A DNA stretch of 64,000 bases from Streptomyces sp. 135 (GTDB lineage Bacteria; Actinomycetota; Actinomycetes; Streptomycetales; Streptomycetaceae). The notes below the pieces were generated by a model that saw only the letters and a list, made by a program, of their open reading frames with translations, was not told the DNA's origin and made no database searches. The position numbers and the translations under genes are program-made. Positions 1 to 8,951 of the stretch are shown here, piece after piece. Within the stretch, counting starts at the first letter, position 1. Every line of letters starts with the position of its first letter. The stretch covers positions 5,766,001-5,830,000 of the forward strand of contig NZ_CP075691.1 of the NCBI RefSeq assembly GCF_020026305.1, given 5' to 3'.

Positions 1-1578
1 GTCAGGCGCCACTGCCCCGGCACGGTGGTCGTGAACGGCTACGGCCCCACCGAGGCCACGGTGTTCGCGACGGCCCACCGCGTGACCGGGCCCGCCCCGA
101 GCGGCGCGCCGCCCATCGGCCGCCCGCTGGACGGCACCCGCGTCCACCTCCTCGACGCCCGGCTGCGCCCGGTGCCGGACGGCTGCGCGGGGGAGGTGTA
201 CCTCGCGGGAGCCGGACTCGCCCACGGCTACCTCGGACGCGCGGCCGCCACCGCCGAACGCTTCGTGCCCGACCCTCACGGCGCGCCCGGCACCCGCATG
301 TACCGCACGGGCGACCTGGCCCGCAGAACCCCCGAGGGCACCCTCGTCTTCGCGGGCCGCGCGGACGACCAGCTCAAGATCCGCGGCTTCCGCGTCGAAC
401 CGGCGGAGGTGGAGGCGGCACTGACGTCCTGCCCCAGACCCGCCTGGTCGCCGCGAGACGCCGGGCCGGCTGGCCCCCGGCGGCGGCCGACCGGCCGCGC
501 TTGCCCGGCCCCGGCCGGCCCCACCCTGCGGCGGACCGCCGCCCGCACCTGCCCCCACGCCTGGGCCCGCGGGCCGTGCGCCCTCCGGCAGGCCGGCGGC
601 GCTACGGAGCCGGCCCGCACCGACTTCTTCGCGTCCGGCGGCCACTCGCTGAGCGCGCTGCGCCTGGCCGGGCGGATCGAAGAGGCCTGGGGCGTACGGG
701 TCCCCGTGGCCGCCCTCTTCGCGGCTCCGACGCCCGCGCGGCTCATCGCCCGCCTGGACACGGCCGGGCCCGGCGATTCCGCACGCGGGCGCCTCGCACC
801 CGGCGGCGCGGAGAGCCTGGCCCCGCTGCTCGCCCTTCGCGCGGACGGCGACCGCGCCCCCCTCTTCTGCGTGCACCCGGGGCTCGGCGTGAGCTGGGCG
901 TACACGGCCCTGCTGCCCCACCTCGCCCCGGACCGCCCGGTCTACGCCCTCCAGACCCCGGCCCTCTCGGCAGCCGGGGAGGGCGGCCCAGCACAACTCC
1001 CGGATTCCGTTGCCGAGTTGGCGGACCAGTACCTGACCCGCATCCGTACCGTACGGCCCCGCGGCCCCTACCTCCTCCTCGGCACATCCTTCGGCGGCCC
1101 CGTGGCCCACGAGATGGCGGTGCGGCTGCGCGCGTCCGGCGAGGAGGTCGCGCTGCTCGCCGTGGTGGACGCCATGCCGAAGCCGCCGGAGGCAGTCCGC
1201 ACCCCGCTCGCACCGGCCGTCGTCGAGGCGGAGGCCCGGCGCATCCTCCGCGAGGACGGAGCCGCGCTGGCGGGCATCGGCGACCACCGCCTCGCCGCGC
1301 TCGCCGAAGCGATCGCCCACCACGTGGTCATCGGCAGGAGTTGGGTCCCGTCCTCCTACGACGGCACCGTGACCCTCTTCGCCGCCACCCGCGACCCCGA
1401 GGCCATCCCCACGGAGGAGAAGGCCGCGGCCTGGCGCCGCGCCGCCACGGCGGTCGACGTCCACGAACTGGCCTGCGCCCACGCCGAAGTACTCCACGCG
1501 GCCCCGGCCGCACACATCGCCGCCACCCTCGAATCCACCCTCACCGGCCGCCCCCAAGCCCCCCTCCAGGGAGAGTGA
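1..1578 (+). CDS. Nonribosomal peptide synthetase, 3' end (partial A domain, PCP, thioesterase)
   Basis: The reading frame is open from base 1, so the gene starts before the window; 525 residues are visible. In order they hold the second half of an adenylation domain (GYGPTEAT at residues 13-20, YRTGDLAR near 100, RGFRVEP near 128), a carrier domain with GGHS (pantetheine Ser216), and an alpha/beta-hydrolase thioesterase with GTSFGG (nucleophile Ser363) and a late Cys-Ala-His segment likely carrying the catalytic His. The stretch at about bases 421-620 is odd. It is rich in Arg, Pro and Cys, has no LPxYM or NGK motif, and is about 55 residues shorter than the same interval in the next gene. 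The A domain may therefore be inactive, or bases may be missing from the assembly. The stop overlaps the next gene's region. A thioesterase normally ends an assembly line, yet two more module genes follow. Substrate and product are unknown. Confidence 0.88.
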   Translation, partial: VRRHCPGTVVVNGYGPTEATVFATAHRVTGPAPSGAPPIGRPLDGTRVHLLDARLRPVPDGCAGEVYLAGAGLAHGYLGRAAATAERFVPDPHGAPGTRMYRTGDLARRTPEGTLVFAGRADDQLKIRGFRVEPAEVEAALTSCPRPAWSPRDAGPAGPRRRPTGRACPAPAGPTLRRTAARTCPHAWARGPCALRQAGGATEPARTDFFASGGHSLSALRLAGRIEEAWGVRVPVAALFAAPTPARLIARLDTAGPGDSARGRLAPGGAESLAPLLALRADGDRAPLFCVHPGLGVSWAYTALLPHLAPDRPVYALQTPALSAAGEGGPAQLPDSVAELADQYLTRIRTVRPRGPYLLLGTSFGGPVAHEMAVRLRASGEEVALLAVVDAMPKPPEAVRTPLAPAVVEAEARRILREDGAALAGIGDHRLAALAEAIAHHVVIGRSWVPSSYDGTVTLFAATRDPEAIPTEEKAAAWRRAATAVDVHELACAHAEVLHAAPAAHIAATLESTLTGRPQAPLQGE

Positions 1579-1583
1579 ACCCA

Positions 1584-4500
1584 GTGGACGCACCGCACCC
1601 GGCCGACACCACCCCCGAGCCCGTCCCGACGGCCTCCACCGGCGAGGAGTACGAGTTCCCCCTCTCCGACGCCCAGAGCCGCCTCCTCGTCCTGGACCGG
1701 ATGAACCCCGGCACCGCCCAGTACAACGTCCCCGCCGCCTTCACCGTGCACGGCCCCTTCGACCTCGGCGCCCTCACCCGCGCCCTGGACGCCGTCGTGG
1801 CCCGCCACGAAGCCCTGCGCACCGTCTTCCGCATCGCCGCCGACGGCACGCGGGCGCAGATCGTCTCCGCCACCGGCCGCGCGCACCTCACGGTCGAGAA
1901 GGACGTACCGGCATCCGAGGCGGACGCACGGATGCGTACCGACGCGGCCCGCCCCTTCGACCCGGCGACAGGACCGCTGCTGCGCTGCACGGTGTACACC
2001 GTCGATGACGGCAGTCACCGCGTACTGCTCGTCGCCCACCACCTGATCTGCGACGGCTGGTCCCTCGGCGTCATCCTGCGGGACCTGTCGACGGCGTACG
2101 AAACCGCGACAGAGGCGGCGGGAGGGGCGGCGCCCCCGCTGCCCGAACTCCCCCTCCAGTACCCGGACTTCGCCGCCTGGCAGCGCGAACGCCAGGCCGA
2201 AGGCGCCTACGCCGAAGCAGTCGCCCACTGGGCCGGGCGGCTGCGCGGCGCCCCCGAGGTCGTCTCGCTACCCCTGGACCGGCCGCGCCCGGCGGTGCGT
2301 TCGGCGGCGGGCGGCAGCGAACGGTTCCTGCTCGACGCGGGGCTCCGGGCACGCCTGGCCGAGGCGGCGCGGGCCCGGAGCGCCACACCGTTCATGGCGC
2401 TGTTCGCCGCGTACGCCGCGTTCCTCGGACGCCTGACGGGCCGCGACGACCTGGTCATCGGCTTCCCCGTCTCCGGGCGCGACCGCCCCGAGCTCCAGGA
2501 GATGGCCGGCATGCTGACCAACACCCTGGCGCTCCGCGTCGACCTGTCCGGCGATCCCTCGTACGGCGAGCTGATCGGCCGGATCCGCGCGGAGCTGCTG
2601 GCCGGACAGCCGTACCAGGACGCGCCGTTCGAGACCGTCGTGGACACCCTCGCCCCGACCCGCGACACGAGCCACGACCCGGTGGTGCAACTGGTCTTCG
2701 CCTACGACGACGACACGGAACTCTCCCTCGCGCTGGCGGGCGCCAGGGTCGAGCGCGTCGAACTGGCCCTGGACACAGCCAAGTTCGACTTTCACCTGCA
2801 CGTCGAACGCTGGGGAGGGACCACCGGAGAGGACACCGGCCGCCACACCGAACAGCCCACCCCCCTCGCCGCCCAGTTCATCTACCGCAGCGACCTCTTC
2901 GAGGCCGCCACCGTCCGCGCCTGGGTACGCACCTTCCGGACGCTCCTCGACGCCGCCCTCACCCACCCCGACGCCCCGCTCTCCACCCTCGACGCGGTCC
3001 CGGCGGACGAGCGCCGCCGCGCCGTCACGGCCGCCGACCGCACCGCCGAGGCCGCGCCCACCGACCGGCTGGTGCCCGACCTGATCGCCGACGTCGCCGC
3101 CGCCCGGCCCGACGCCACCGCCCTGGTCTGCGGCGACGTACGGCTCACCTACCGCGAACTCCTCGCCGAGGCGGACGCGTTGGCGGACCGGCTGCGCGCG
3201 GCGGGCGTACGCCCAGGCTTCCGGGTCGGCCTGCTGCTGCCCCGCTCGCCCGAGATGGGCGTCGCGGCGCTGGCCGTCCTGCGCGCGGGTGGCGCGTACG
3301 TCCCCCTGGACCAGGCCCACCCACACGCCCGCCTCGCACACATGACCGAGACGTCCGGCACGGGGCTGCTGATCACGGCGGCGGAGACGGAGTCCCAAGG
3401 GGAGAAGCTGGGCATCCCGCGCCTACGCGCGGACGCCCCTGAGGACACGGGGCCCGCCCCGTCACCGGCATTGGCCCCGCCCCCGTCCCCGACAGCCACC
3501 CCCACATCCACATCCACATCCGCCCCCACCCCCCAAGACCTCGCCTACGTCCTGTTCACCTCAGGCTCCACCGGCGTCCCGAAGGGCGTCGCCGTGGAGC
3601 ACCGCGCGCTCGCCAACCTCACCGGAGCCGTCCGCCACGCGTTCCCCGTCACCGCCGAGGACCGCGTCCTCCAGTTCGTGTCCTTCGCCTTCGACGTCGC
3701 CGTGTCCGACCTGTTCTTCCCCTGGGTCGCGGGCGCCGAACTGCACATCGCCCGCGACGACGAACGCCTCGGCGACGCCCTCCACGCCCGCCTGCGGGAC
3801 TCCCGCATCACGTACGTGGTCCTGCCGCCGTCCGCCGCGATGCTGCTGCCGGACACCTCGGGCGGCCCCGCCGCCGACGGACGGCTGCCCCACCTCCGTA
3901 CGCTCGCCGTCGGCGGCGAGCCCTGCCCCGCCGAACTCGTCGAGCGGCTCAGCGCGCCGGGCCGCCGCATCGTCAACGCGTACGGACCGAGCGAGGCCAC
4001 CGTCTACGCCACCACCGCCGCCCTCGAACCCGGCGAGCCCGTGGTGATCGGCACCCCCGTGCCGGGCGCCCGCGTCCACGTCCTGGACGCCCGCCTGCGC
4101 ACGGTGCCCACCGGCGTGACGGGCGAGGTCTACATCGCGGGCGCCCCGCTGGCCCGCGGCTACATCGGCCGCCCCGCCCTGACCGCCGAACGCTTCGTCG
4201 CCGACCCGTACGGCCCGCCGGGCGCCCGCATGTACCGCACGGGCGACCTCGCCCGCGTCGACGCGCGGGGCCGCCTCCACTACCTCGGCCGCTCGGACTC
4301 CCAGGTGAAACTGCGGGGCATCCGCATCGAACTCGGCGAGATCGAGGCCCTGCTCGCGGGCTCCCCGGACGTCGCGGTCGCGGCCGCGGCCGTCCACGGC
4401 GACGGCGCCGAACAGCGCCTCGTCGCGTACGTCGTCCACCGGCCCGGCGCCACCGCCTCCGACGAGGACCTCCGCGCCCACCTCGCCGAACGCCTCCCCG

Positions 4501-5003
4501 GCTACATGCTCCCCGAGGTCTACGTCCACCTCGACGAGCTGCCCCTCAACCGCTCCGGCAAGATCGACAGGGCCCGCCTGCCCGCACCGGGTGCTCAGCG
4601 GCGCGCGTCACGTCGTACGTACGTCGCCGCGCGCACTCCCACCGAGCGGCGCGTGGCGGGCGTATGGGCCCGCGCGCTGACCCTGGACCAGGTGGGCGTG
4701 GACGACAACTTCTTCGAACTGGGCGGCAATTCGGTGCGGCTGCTGAGCGTCCTGGACGCCCTGCGCGACCCGGCCGCCGAGGGGCACGGGGCCGCCCCGG
4801 ACCTCACCCTGGTCGACCTCTTCCGCCACCCGACCGTCGCCTCGATCGCGGCCCACCTCGACCGGGCCTCCGACAGGGCCACGGCAGACGCCCCCGCCAC
4901 CGCCACGGCGGCCGAGCGCCGGGGCGGCGAGCGCCGTGCCCGTCAGAACGCCGCCGCACAGCGGCTCCGCTCCAGTCGCTCCAGAAAGGGCACGTCACGA
5001 TGA
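1584..5003 (+). CDS. Nonribosomal peptide synthetase module, C-A-PCP
   Basis: This 1139-residue protein is one complete elongation module. The condensation domain (about 20-450) has the active motif HHLICDG from residue 152. The adenylation domain (about 480-1000) has LFTSGSTGVPKG, NAYGPSEAT, YRTGDLAR and NRSGKIDR, whose Lys993 is the invariant A10 lysine. The carrier domain has GGNS (Ser1050). By eye the ten specificity positions read about D-V-S-S-A-G-A-V-Y-K, which I cannot match to an amino acid. A Pro/Ser/Thr-rich stretch lies just before the ATP-binding loop. I chose GTG 1584 because AGGGAG at 1568-1573 is well spaced for it; GTG 1575 in the same frame is too close. The last codons overlap the next start as ATGA, which implies translational coupling. 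Confidence 0.93.
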   Translation: MDAPHPADTTPEPVPTASTGEEYEFPLSDAQSRLLVLDRMNPGTAQYNVPAAFTVHGPFDLGALTRALDAVVARHEALRTVFRIAADGTRAQIVSATGRAHLTVEKDVPASEADARMRTDAARPFDPATGPLLRCTVYTVDDGSHRVLLVAHHLICDGWSLGVILRDLSTAYETATEAAGGAAPPLPELPLQYPDFAAWQRERQAEGAYAEAVAHWAGRLRGAPEVVSLPLDRPRPAVRSAAGGSERFLLDAGLRARLAEAARARSATPFMALFAAYAAFLGRLTGRDDLVIGFPVSGRDRPELQEMAGMLTNTLALRVDLSGDPSYGELIGRIRAELLAGQPYQDAPFETVVDTLAPTRDTSHDPVVQLVFAYDDDTELSLALAGARVERVELALDTAKFDFHLHVERWGGTTGEDTGRHTEQPTPLAAQFIYRSDLFEAATVRAWVRTFRTLLDAALTHPDAPLSTLDAVPADERRRAVTAADRTAEAAPTDRLVPDLIADVAAARPDATALVCGDVRLTYRELLAEADALADRLRAAGVRPGFRVGLLLPRSPEMGVAALAVLRAGGAYVPLDQAHPHARLAHMTETSGTGLLITAAETESQGEKLGIPRLRADAPEDTGPAPSPALAPPPSPTATPTSTSTSAPTPQDLAYVLFTSGSTGVPKGVAVEHRALANLTGAVRHAFPVTAEDRVLQFVSFAFDVAVSDLFFPWVAGAELHIARDDERLGDALHARLRDSRITYVVLPPSAAMLLPDTSGGPAADGRLPHLRTLAVGGEPCPAELVERLSAPGRRIVNAYGPSEATVYATTAALEPGEPVVIGTPVPGARVHVLDARLRTVPTGVTGEVYIAGAPLARGYIGRPALTAERFVADPYGPPGARMYRTGDLARVDARGRLHYLGRSDSQVKLRGIRIELGEIEALLAGSPDVAVAAAAVHGDGAEQRLVAYVVHRPGATASDEDLRAHLAERLPGYMLPEVYVHLDELPLNRSGKIDRARLPAPGAQRRASRRTYVAARTPTERRVAGVWARALTLDQVGVDDNFFELGGNSVRLLSVLDALRDPAAEGHGAAPDLTLVDLFRHPTVASIAAHLDRASDRATADAPATATAAERRGGERRARQNAAAQRLRSSRSRKGTSR

Positions 5004-7186
5004 CCGAGCCAGCACGCAAGGCCGACGAGCTCGCCCTCGACCCCGACCTCGGCTTCGAAGCCGAAGCCGACACCGACACCGACTCGGCGATCGCGATCGC
5101 GGTCGTAGGGATGAGCGGCCGCTTCCCCGGCGCCCCCGACCTGCACACGTACTGGGCGAACCTCCGCGACGGCGTCTGCTCCCTCACCGACTTCACGGAG
5201 GCCGAGCTGCTGGCCGACGGCGCCGACCCCGAGGAACCGCGCCGTCCCGAGTACATCCCCGTCAAGGGCTACCTCGCCGGCGCCGACCGCTTCGACGCCG
5301 ACCTCTTCGGCTTCAACCGCACCGAGGCGGCCGCCCTCGACCCCCAGCACCGCCTCCTCCTGGAGACCGCCTGGGCCGCCCTGGAGGACGCGGGCCAGGA
5401 CCCGCTCGCCGTCACCGCCCGTACCGGCGTGTACGTCGGCGGCAGCCCCACCGAGCACATGCTGGCCGCCCAGACCGACCGCGCCCTCGCCGCGTCCCTC
5501 GGCGCGATGCAGGTCCGCATCCTCACCGACCGGGAGTTCCTCGCCCCCTGGATCTCCTACCGCCTCGGCCTCGAAGGTCCGAGCCTGACCGTGCAGTCGG
5601 CCTGCTCGACCTCGCTGACCGCCGTACACCTAGCCGCGCAGGCGCTGCTCCTCGGCGAGTGCGACACGGCGCTCGCGGGCGGCGTCAGCGTCGACACCGT
5701 ACGCAGGCAGGGGTACGTCCACCACGCGGGCGGCATCTTCTCGCCCGACGGCCGCTGCCGCCCCTTCGACGATCGGGCGGGCGGCACCGTGCCGGGCAGC
5801 GGCGTCGGCGTCGTCGTGCTGCGCCGCCTGTCGGACGCGCTCGCCGACGGCGACCCGGTCCGCGCGGTCCTGCGCGGCAGCGCCCTGACCAACGACGGCG
5901 CCACGAAGGTCGGCTTCACCGCCCCCGGCGTCGAACAGCAGACGGCGGCGATCGTCGAGGCCTGGTCGGCGGCGGGCCTCGCCCCCTCGGCGGCGCAGTA
6001 CGTGGAGACGCACGGCACGGCCACGGAGCTGGGCGACCGCATCGAACTGGCGGCGGCCACCGCGGCGTTCAGGACGGGCGGCGCGCCGGACACCCCCATC
6101 GGCATCGGCTCCGTGAAGTCGAACATCGGCCACCTGGACGCGGCCGCGGGCGTCGCCTCGTTCATCAAGGCGGTCCTCATGCTGGAACACGCCACACTGG
6201 CCCCCACCGTCAACCTCACCACGCCCCACCCCGAACTCGCCCTGAACGCCACGCCGTTCCGCGTCGTGAACCGCACGGCCCCCTGGCCACGCCCCGCCGA
6301 AGGCCCGCGCCGCGCGGGAGTGAGCTCCCTCGGCATCGGCGGTACGAACGTCCACGTCGTCCTGGAGCAGGCCCCGGACCGCCCCACACCCACCGCCCCG
6401 CAGGCACCGCGCCCCGCGACGACGGAGATCCTCCCCCTGTCGGCCCGCACGGAGGAGGCGCTCACCACCCTGGCGGCCCGGCTCGCGACGGCTCTGCGCG
6501 CCCCCGACGCCCCCTCCCTCACCGACACCGCGCACACCCTCCGCACCGCCCGCACCCCTTTGGACGTACGGGCGTACGTCCTGGCCGCGCACCCGGAGCA
6601 GGCGGCCGACCGGCTGACGGCGCTCGCGGAGGGCCGCCCCGCGGACAACCGGGAGGAGGACCCCGAAACGGACGGGCTCCGCGAACTGCGCGAACTGGGC
6701 GAGCTGTGGCTGAAGGGCGGCTCGGTCCCGTGGCCGGAACCGGCGCCCGGCGCCCGCCGGGTGAGCCTGCCGACGTACCCGTTCGAACCCCGGAGCTTCG
6801 GCGCCCTGACGCTGCCGCGGCCGGGCACGACGGCCCGCACCGACGCGCCCGAGGGCACCGGGCCGGCGGTTGCCGCCCGGAACGACCTCACCCGAGCCGT
6901 CTCCGCCCTGCTGGCCGAGGCGCTGGGCCTGGACGACAAGACCCCGCCGGCCCCGGAGACGACGTACTTCTCGGCGGGCGGCGACTCACTGACGGCCGTC
7001 CACCTGGTCGGCAGGCTCCGCGACGACTTCGGCATCGACGTACCGATCACGCTGTTCCTGGAGGAACTGACCCTCCAGGAACTGGCAGCACGCATCGTCG
7101 AGTCGAAGGAAGCGCAGGAAACGGAGAAAGCGGCCGGGGCGGAGGACTCCCTGGACGCACTCCTGGCGGAGTTCGAGGCGGAGTAG
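5000..7186 (+). CDS. AT-less type I polyketide synthase, KS-ACP
   Basis: The 728-residue protein has a ketosynthase (about 32-455) with a full active site: Cys202 in SACSTS, His338 in ETHGTA and His378 in NIGH. It should extend a chain handed over from the NRPS modules. After the KS come a KS-AT style linker, then the conserved post-AT signature LPTYPFEPRSFG, then an ACP with GGDS (Ser663). The acyltransferase that normally lies between these parts is absent, so a separate AT must load the ACP; no such gene is in the window. There is no KR, DH or ER. The start ATG overlaps the preceding stop (ATGA) and AGAAAGGG lies upstream. The C-terminal acidic tail may be a docking segment. Confidence 0.92.
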   Translation: MTEPARKADELALDPDLGFEAEADTDTDSAIAIAVVGMSGRFPGAPDLHTYWANLRDGVCSLTDFTEAELLADGADPEEPRRPEYIPVKGYLAGADRFDADLFGFNRTEAAALDPQHRLLLETAWAALEDAGQDPLAVTARTGVYVGGSPTEHMLAAQTDRALAASLGAMQVRILTDREFLAPWISYRLGLEGPSLTVQSACSTSLTAVHLAAQALLLGECDTALAGGVSVDTVRRQGYVHHAGGIFSPDGRCRPFDDRAGGTVPGSGVGVVVLRRLSDALADGDPVRAVLRGSALTNDGATKVGFTAPGVEQQTAAIVEAWSAAGLAPSAAQYVETHGTATELGDRIELAAATAAFRTGGAPDTPIGIGSVKSNIGHLDAAAGVASFIKAVLMLEHATLAPTVNLTTPHPELALNATPFRVVNRTAPWPRPAEGPRRAGVSSLGIGGTNVHVVLEQAPDRPTPTAPQAPRPATTEILPLSARTEEALTTLAARLATALRAPDAPSLTDTAHTLRTARTPLDVRAYVLAAHPEQAADRLTALAEGRPADNREEDPETDGLRELRELGELWLKGGSVPWPEPAPGARRVSLPTYPFEPRSFGALTLPRPGTTARTDAPEGTGPAVAARNDLTRAVSALLAEALGLDDKTPPAPETTYFSAGGDSLTAVHLVGRLRDDFGIDVPITLFLEELTLQELAARIVESKEAQETEKAAGAEDSLDALLAEFEAE

Positions 7187-7188
7187 CC

Positions 7189-7212
7189 GCGGGGCCCCGG
7201 GCCGGGCCCCGC
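7189..7212. terminator. Bidirectional hairpin between convergent genes
   Basis: A perfect 9-bp GC stem (7189-7197 with 7204-7212) has a six-base loop. It lies between the stops of the KS-ACP gene and the convergent thioesterase gene, so it can end both transcripts. There is no T-run. Confidence 0.6.
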
Positions 7213-7221
7213 CGCTGACGG

Positions 7222-7986
7222 CTACGGAGCCGTCATCGTCTCCCGATCGGACAGCGAGGAGGCGACGACACCGGCGACGTAGGGCAGATGGGCGTCCAGG
7301 AAGAAGTGCCCACCGGCCAGCACATGGCAGGAGAAGCCGCCCCGCGTCTCGCTCTCCCAGGCGCGGGCCTCGTCGGGAGTGACGCGGGGATCGTCGTCAC
7401 CGGTCAGGACGACGACGGGACAACTCAGCGGGGGCCCTTCGCGATAGACGTAGTCGTCGACGATCTGGTAGTCGGCGCGCATCGGCGGCAGGAAGATGGA
7501 CAGCAGCTCGGGGGAGGCGAGGAGTTCGTCGGCCGTGCCCGCCAACTTCCGCATCTCCTCGATGAGTTCCGCGTCGTTCATGTCACGCACGGCGCGCTTG
7601 GCGGCGGTCCGCCCGGCCAGCGAGGGAGCCGCCCTGCCGGAGAGGAACAGGGCCACCGGAGGCCGCCCCCCGCTCTCCAGTCGCCGCGCGGCCTCGAACG
7701 CCAGGAGGGCGCCCATGCTGTGCCCGAACAGGGCGAGGGGCGCGGTGCCCGCCTCCGAGGCCAGTTCGCCGAGCACGGCGTCGACGATCTCGTCCGCCCC
7801 CGCGGCGAACGGCTCACCGAACCGGTCCTGACGCCCCGGGTACTGCACGATCAGCGGCTCCACGCCTCCCGACACGGCGGCCGACAGCGCGTGATAGGCG
7901 CTGACGGAACCCCCGGCGTGCGGGAAGACGATCAGACGGACCCCGGCGTCGGGTGCGGGATGGCAGCAACGTATCCAGTCGCCCAC
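7222..7986 (-). CDS. Type II thioesterase
   Basis: This 254-residue alpha/beta hydrolase matches the length and motifs of stand-alone thioesterases that clear mis-primed or stalled carrier domains in NRPS and PKS pathways. Visible marks are FPHAGGS near residue 22, QYPGRQ near 48, nucleophile Ser90 in GHSMG, an Asp in GDDDP, and a late GGHFF segment with the probable catalytic His227. GTG at 7986 was chosen because AGGAGG at 7995-8000 is eight bases away and the protein then has the family length. It faces the NRPS/PKS operon tail to tail and is divergent from the SRPBCC gene, across a 187-bp gap likely holding both promoters. Role in this cluster is inferred from family and position. Confidence 0.93.
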   Translation of the reverse strand: MGDWIRCCHPAPDAGVRLIVFPHAGGSVSAYHALSAAVSGGVEPLIVQYPGRQDRFGEPFAAGADEIVDAVLGELASEAGTAPLALFGHSMGALLAFEAARRLESGGRPPVALFLSGRAAPSLAGRTAAKRAVRDMNDAELIEEMRKLAGTADELLASPELLSIFLPPMRADYQIVDDYVYREGPPLSCPVVVLTGDDDPRVTPDEARAWESETRGGFSCHVLAGGHFFLDAHLPYVAGVVASSLSDRETMTAP

Positions 7987-8173
7987 GAGCGCGCCCTCCT
8001 TTCCTGTACCGCAGCGAACCGCCGACCGGTCCACTGCCGCGGGCCAGCATGCCGGACGAACGCGGCGGAGGACGAGGTTTTCCGGGAGGCCTTGGGGTAC
8101 TGGAACGAAAACAGGGCACCCCACCCCGAACCGCACACGCCAACCACACCACGACCGAAGGAGCGGAAACCCG

Positions 8174-8602
8174 ATGGCATCCTCACTGCTAGAAGCCGTC
8201 GACATCAAGGCACCCGTGGCTGTGAGCTGGGCACTTTGGGAAGACGTGGAGCGCTGGCCGGTATTCCTGAGCCACGTGAAGCACGTGCAGCGCATCGACG
8301 GAAGCACCTTCGCCTGGCAGGTCTCGCTGCCCGGCGCGGACAAGAGCTTCGTGGCCGAACTCACGGAGGTCATCCCGGGCGAACGGATCGCCTGGCGCAC
8401 CACGGAGGGCGTCCACCACGCGGGCGTCGTCACCTTCCACCGCCTCAGCGACACGGAGAGCCGAGTCACCCTCCAGATCGAGTACGACCCCCAGGGCTTC
8501 GTGGAACACCTGGGAGCCCTCACCAACCTGGACTCGACCTTGGCCAACTACGACTTGGGCGAATTCCAGCGCATGGCGGAACGACAGGCCGCGACGCCCT
8601 GA
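8174..8602 (+). CDS. SRPBCC (START-like) family protein
   Basis: The 142-residue protein fits the SRPBCC fold used by polyketide cyclases/dehydratases and coenzyme-Q-binding-like proteins. The N-terminal VDIKAPVAVSWALWEDVERWP pattern (from about residue 9), a central GERIAWRTTEG strand and a C-terminal amphipathic helix are typical. The deep hydrophobic pocket of this fold binds or cyclises aromatic or polyketide ligands. GAAGGAG at 8157-8163 precedes the ATG. It sits beside the NRPS/PKS genes, so a tailoring or ligand-binding role is possible, but similar lone proteins occur widely in Streptomyces outside clusters. No catalytic residues can be assigned by eye. Confidence 0.8.
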   Translation: MASSLLEAVDIKAPVAVSWALWEDVERWPVFLSHVKHVQRIDGSTFAWQVSLPGADKSFVAELTEVIPGERIAWRTTEGVHHAGVVTFHRLSDTESRVTLQIEYDPQGFVEHLGALTNLDSTLANYDLGEFQRMAERQAATP

Positions 8603-8628
8603 CGCCCCTTCCTGGCTGAGGGGAGCTG

Positions 8629-8931
8629 GTGGCCCAGTCCGAAATACCGGTGGCGTGGATCGGCCTGGGCGGCATGGTCATCGGGGCGGTGGCGACCGCA
8701 GACGGAACTCCACGCCTTCACCTCACCTTTGGTGGAGCCAAGGCCCCGGCCTGTTTCCGTCACTGGGCGGCCTGCCCCCCTCCGACTCCCCACCAGGCCC
8801 GCGGCGCGCGCACCCTGGCCCCGGACGCCCACATCTCGGTCCGCGCCCTGTACAGGGAACTGGGCGACGCGGTGGACGACTTCTCCCGAGCCCTGAAACG
8901 CCTCGCACGCCGCGGCCTGGGCGTCATCTAG
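8629..8931 (+). CDS. Small hypothetical protein with one N-terminal membrane segment
   Basis: A GTG start with GAGGGGAG just upstream begins a 100-residue frame. Residues 6-24 (IPVAWIGLGGMVIGAVATA) are hydrophobic and could be a membrane anchor. The middle is Pro/Ala/Cys rich, and the last 35 residues look like an amphipathic helix. I do not recognise the family. The abrupt change from the hydrophobic N-terminus to a low-complexity middle suggests a decayed copy of a longer Streptomyces membrane protein, but that is only an impression. It lies 26 bases after the SRPBCC gene and converges on the DUF262 gene. Confidence 0.45.
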   Translation: MAQSEIPVAWIGLGGMVIGAVATADGTPRLHLTFGGAKAPACFRHWAACPPPTPHQARGARTLAPDAHISVRALYRELGDAVDDFSRALKRLARRGLGVI

Positions 8932-8951
8932 CCGCCCAGCCACTGGTGGCA

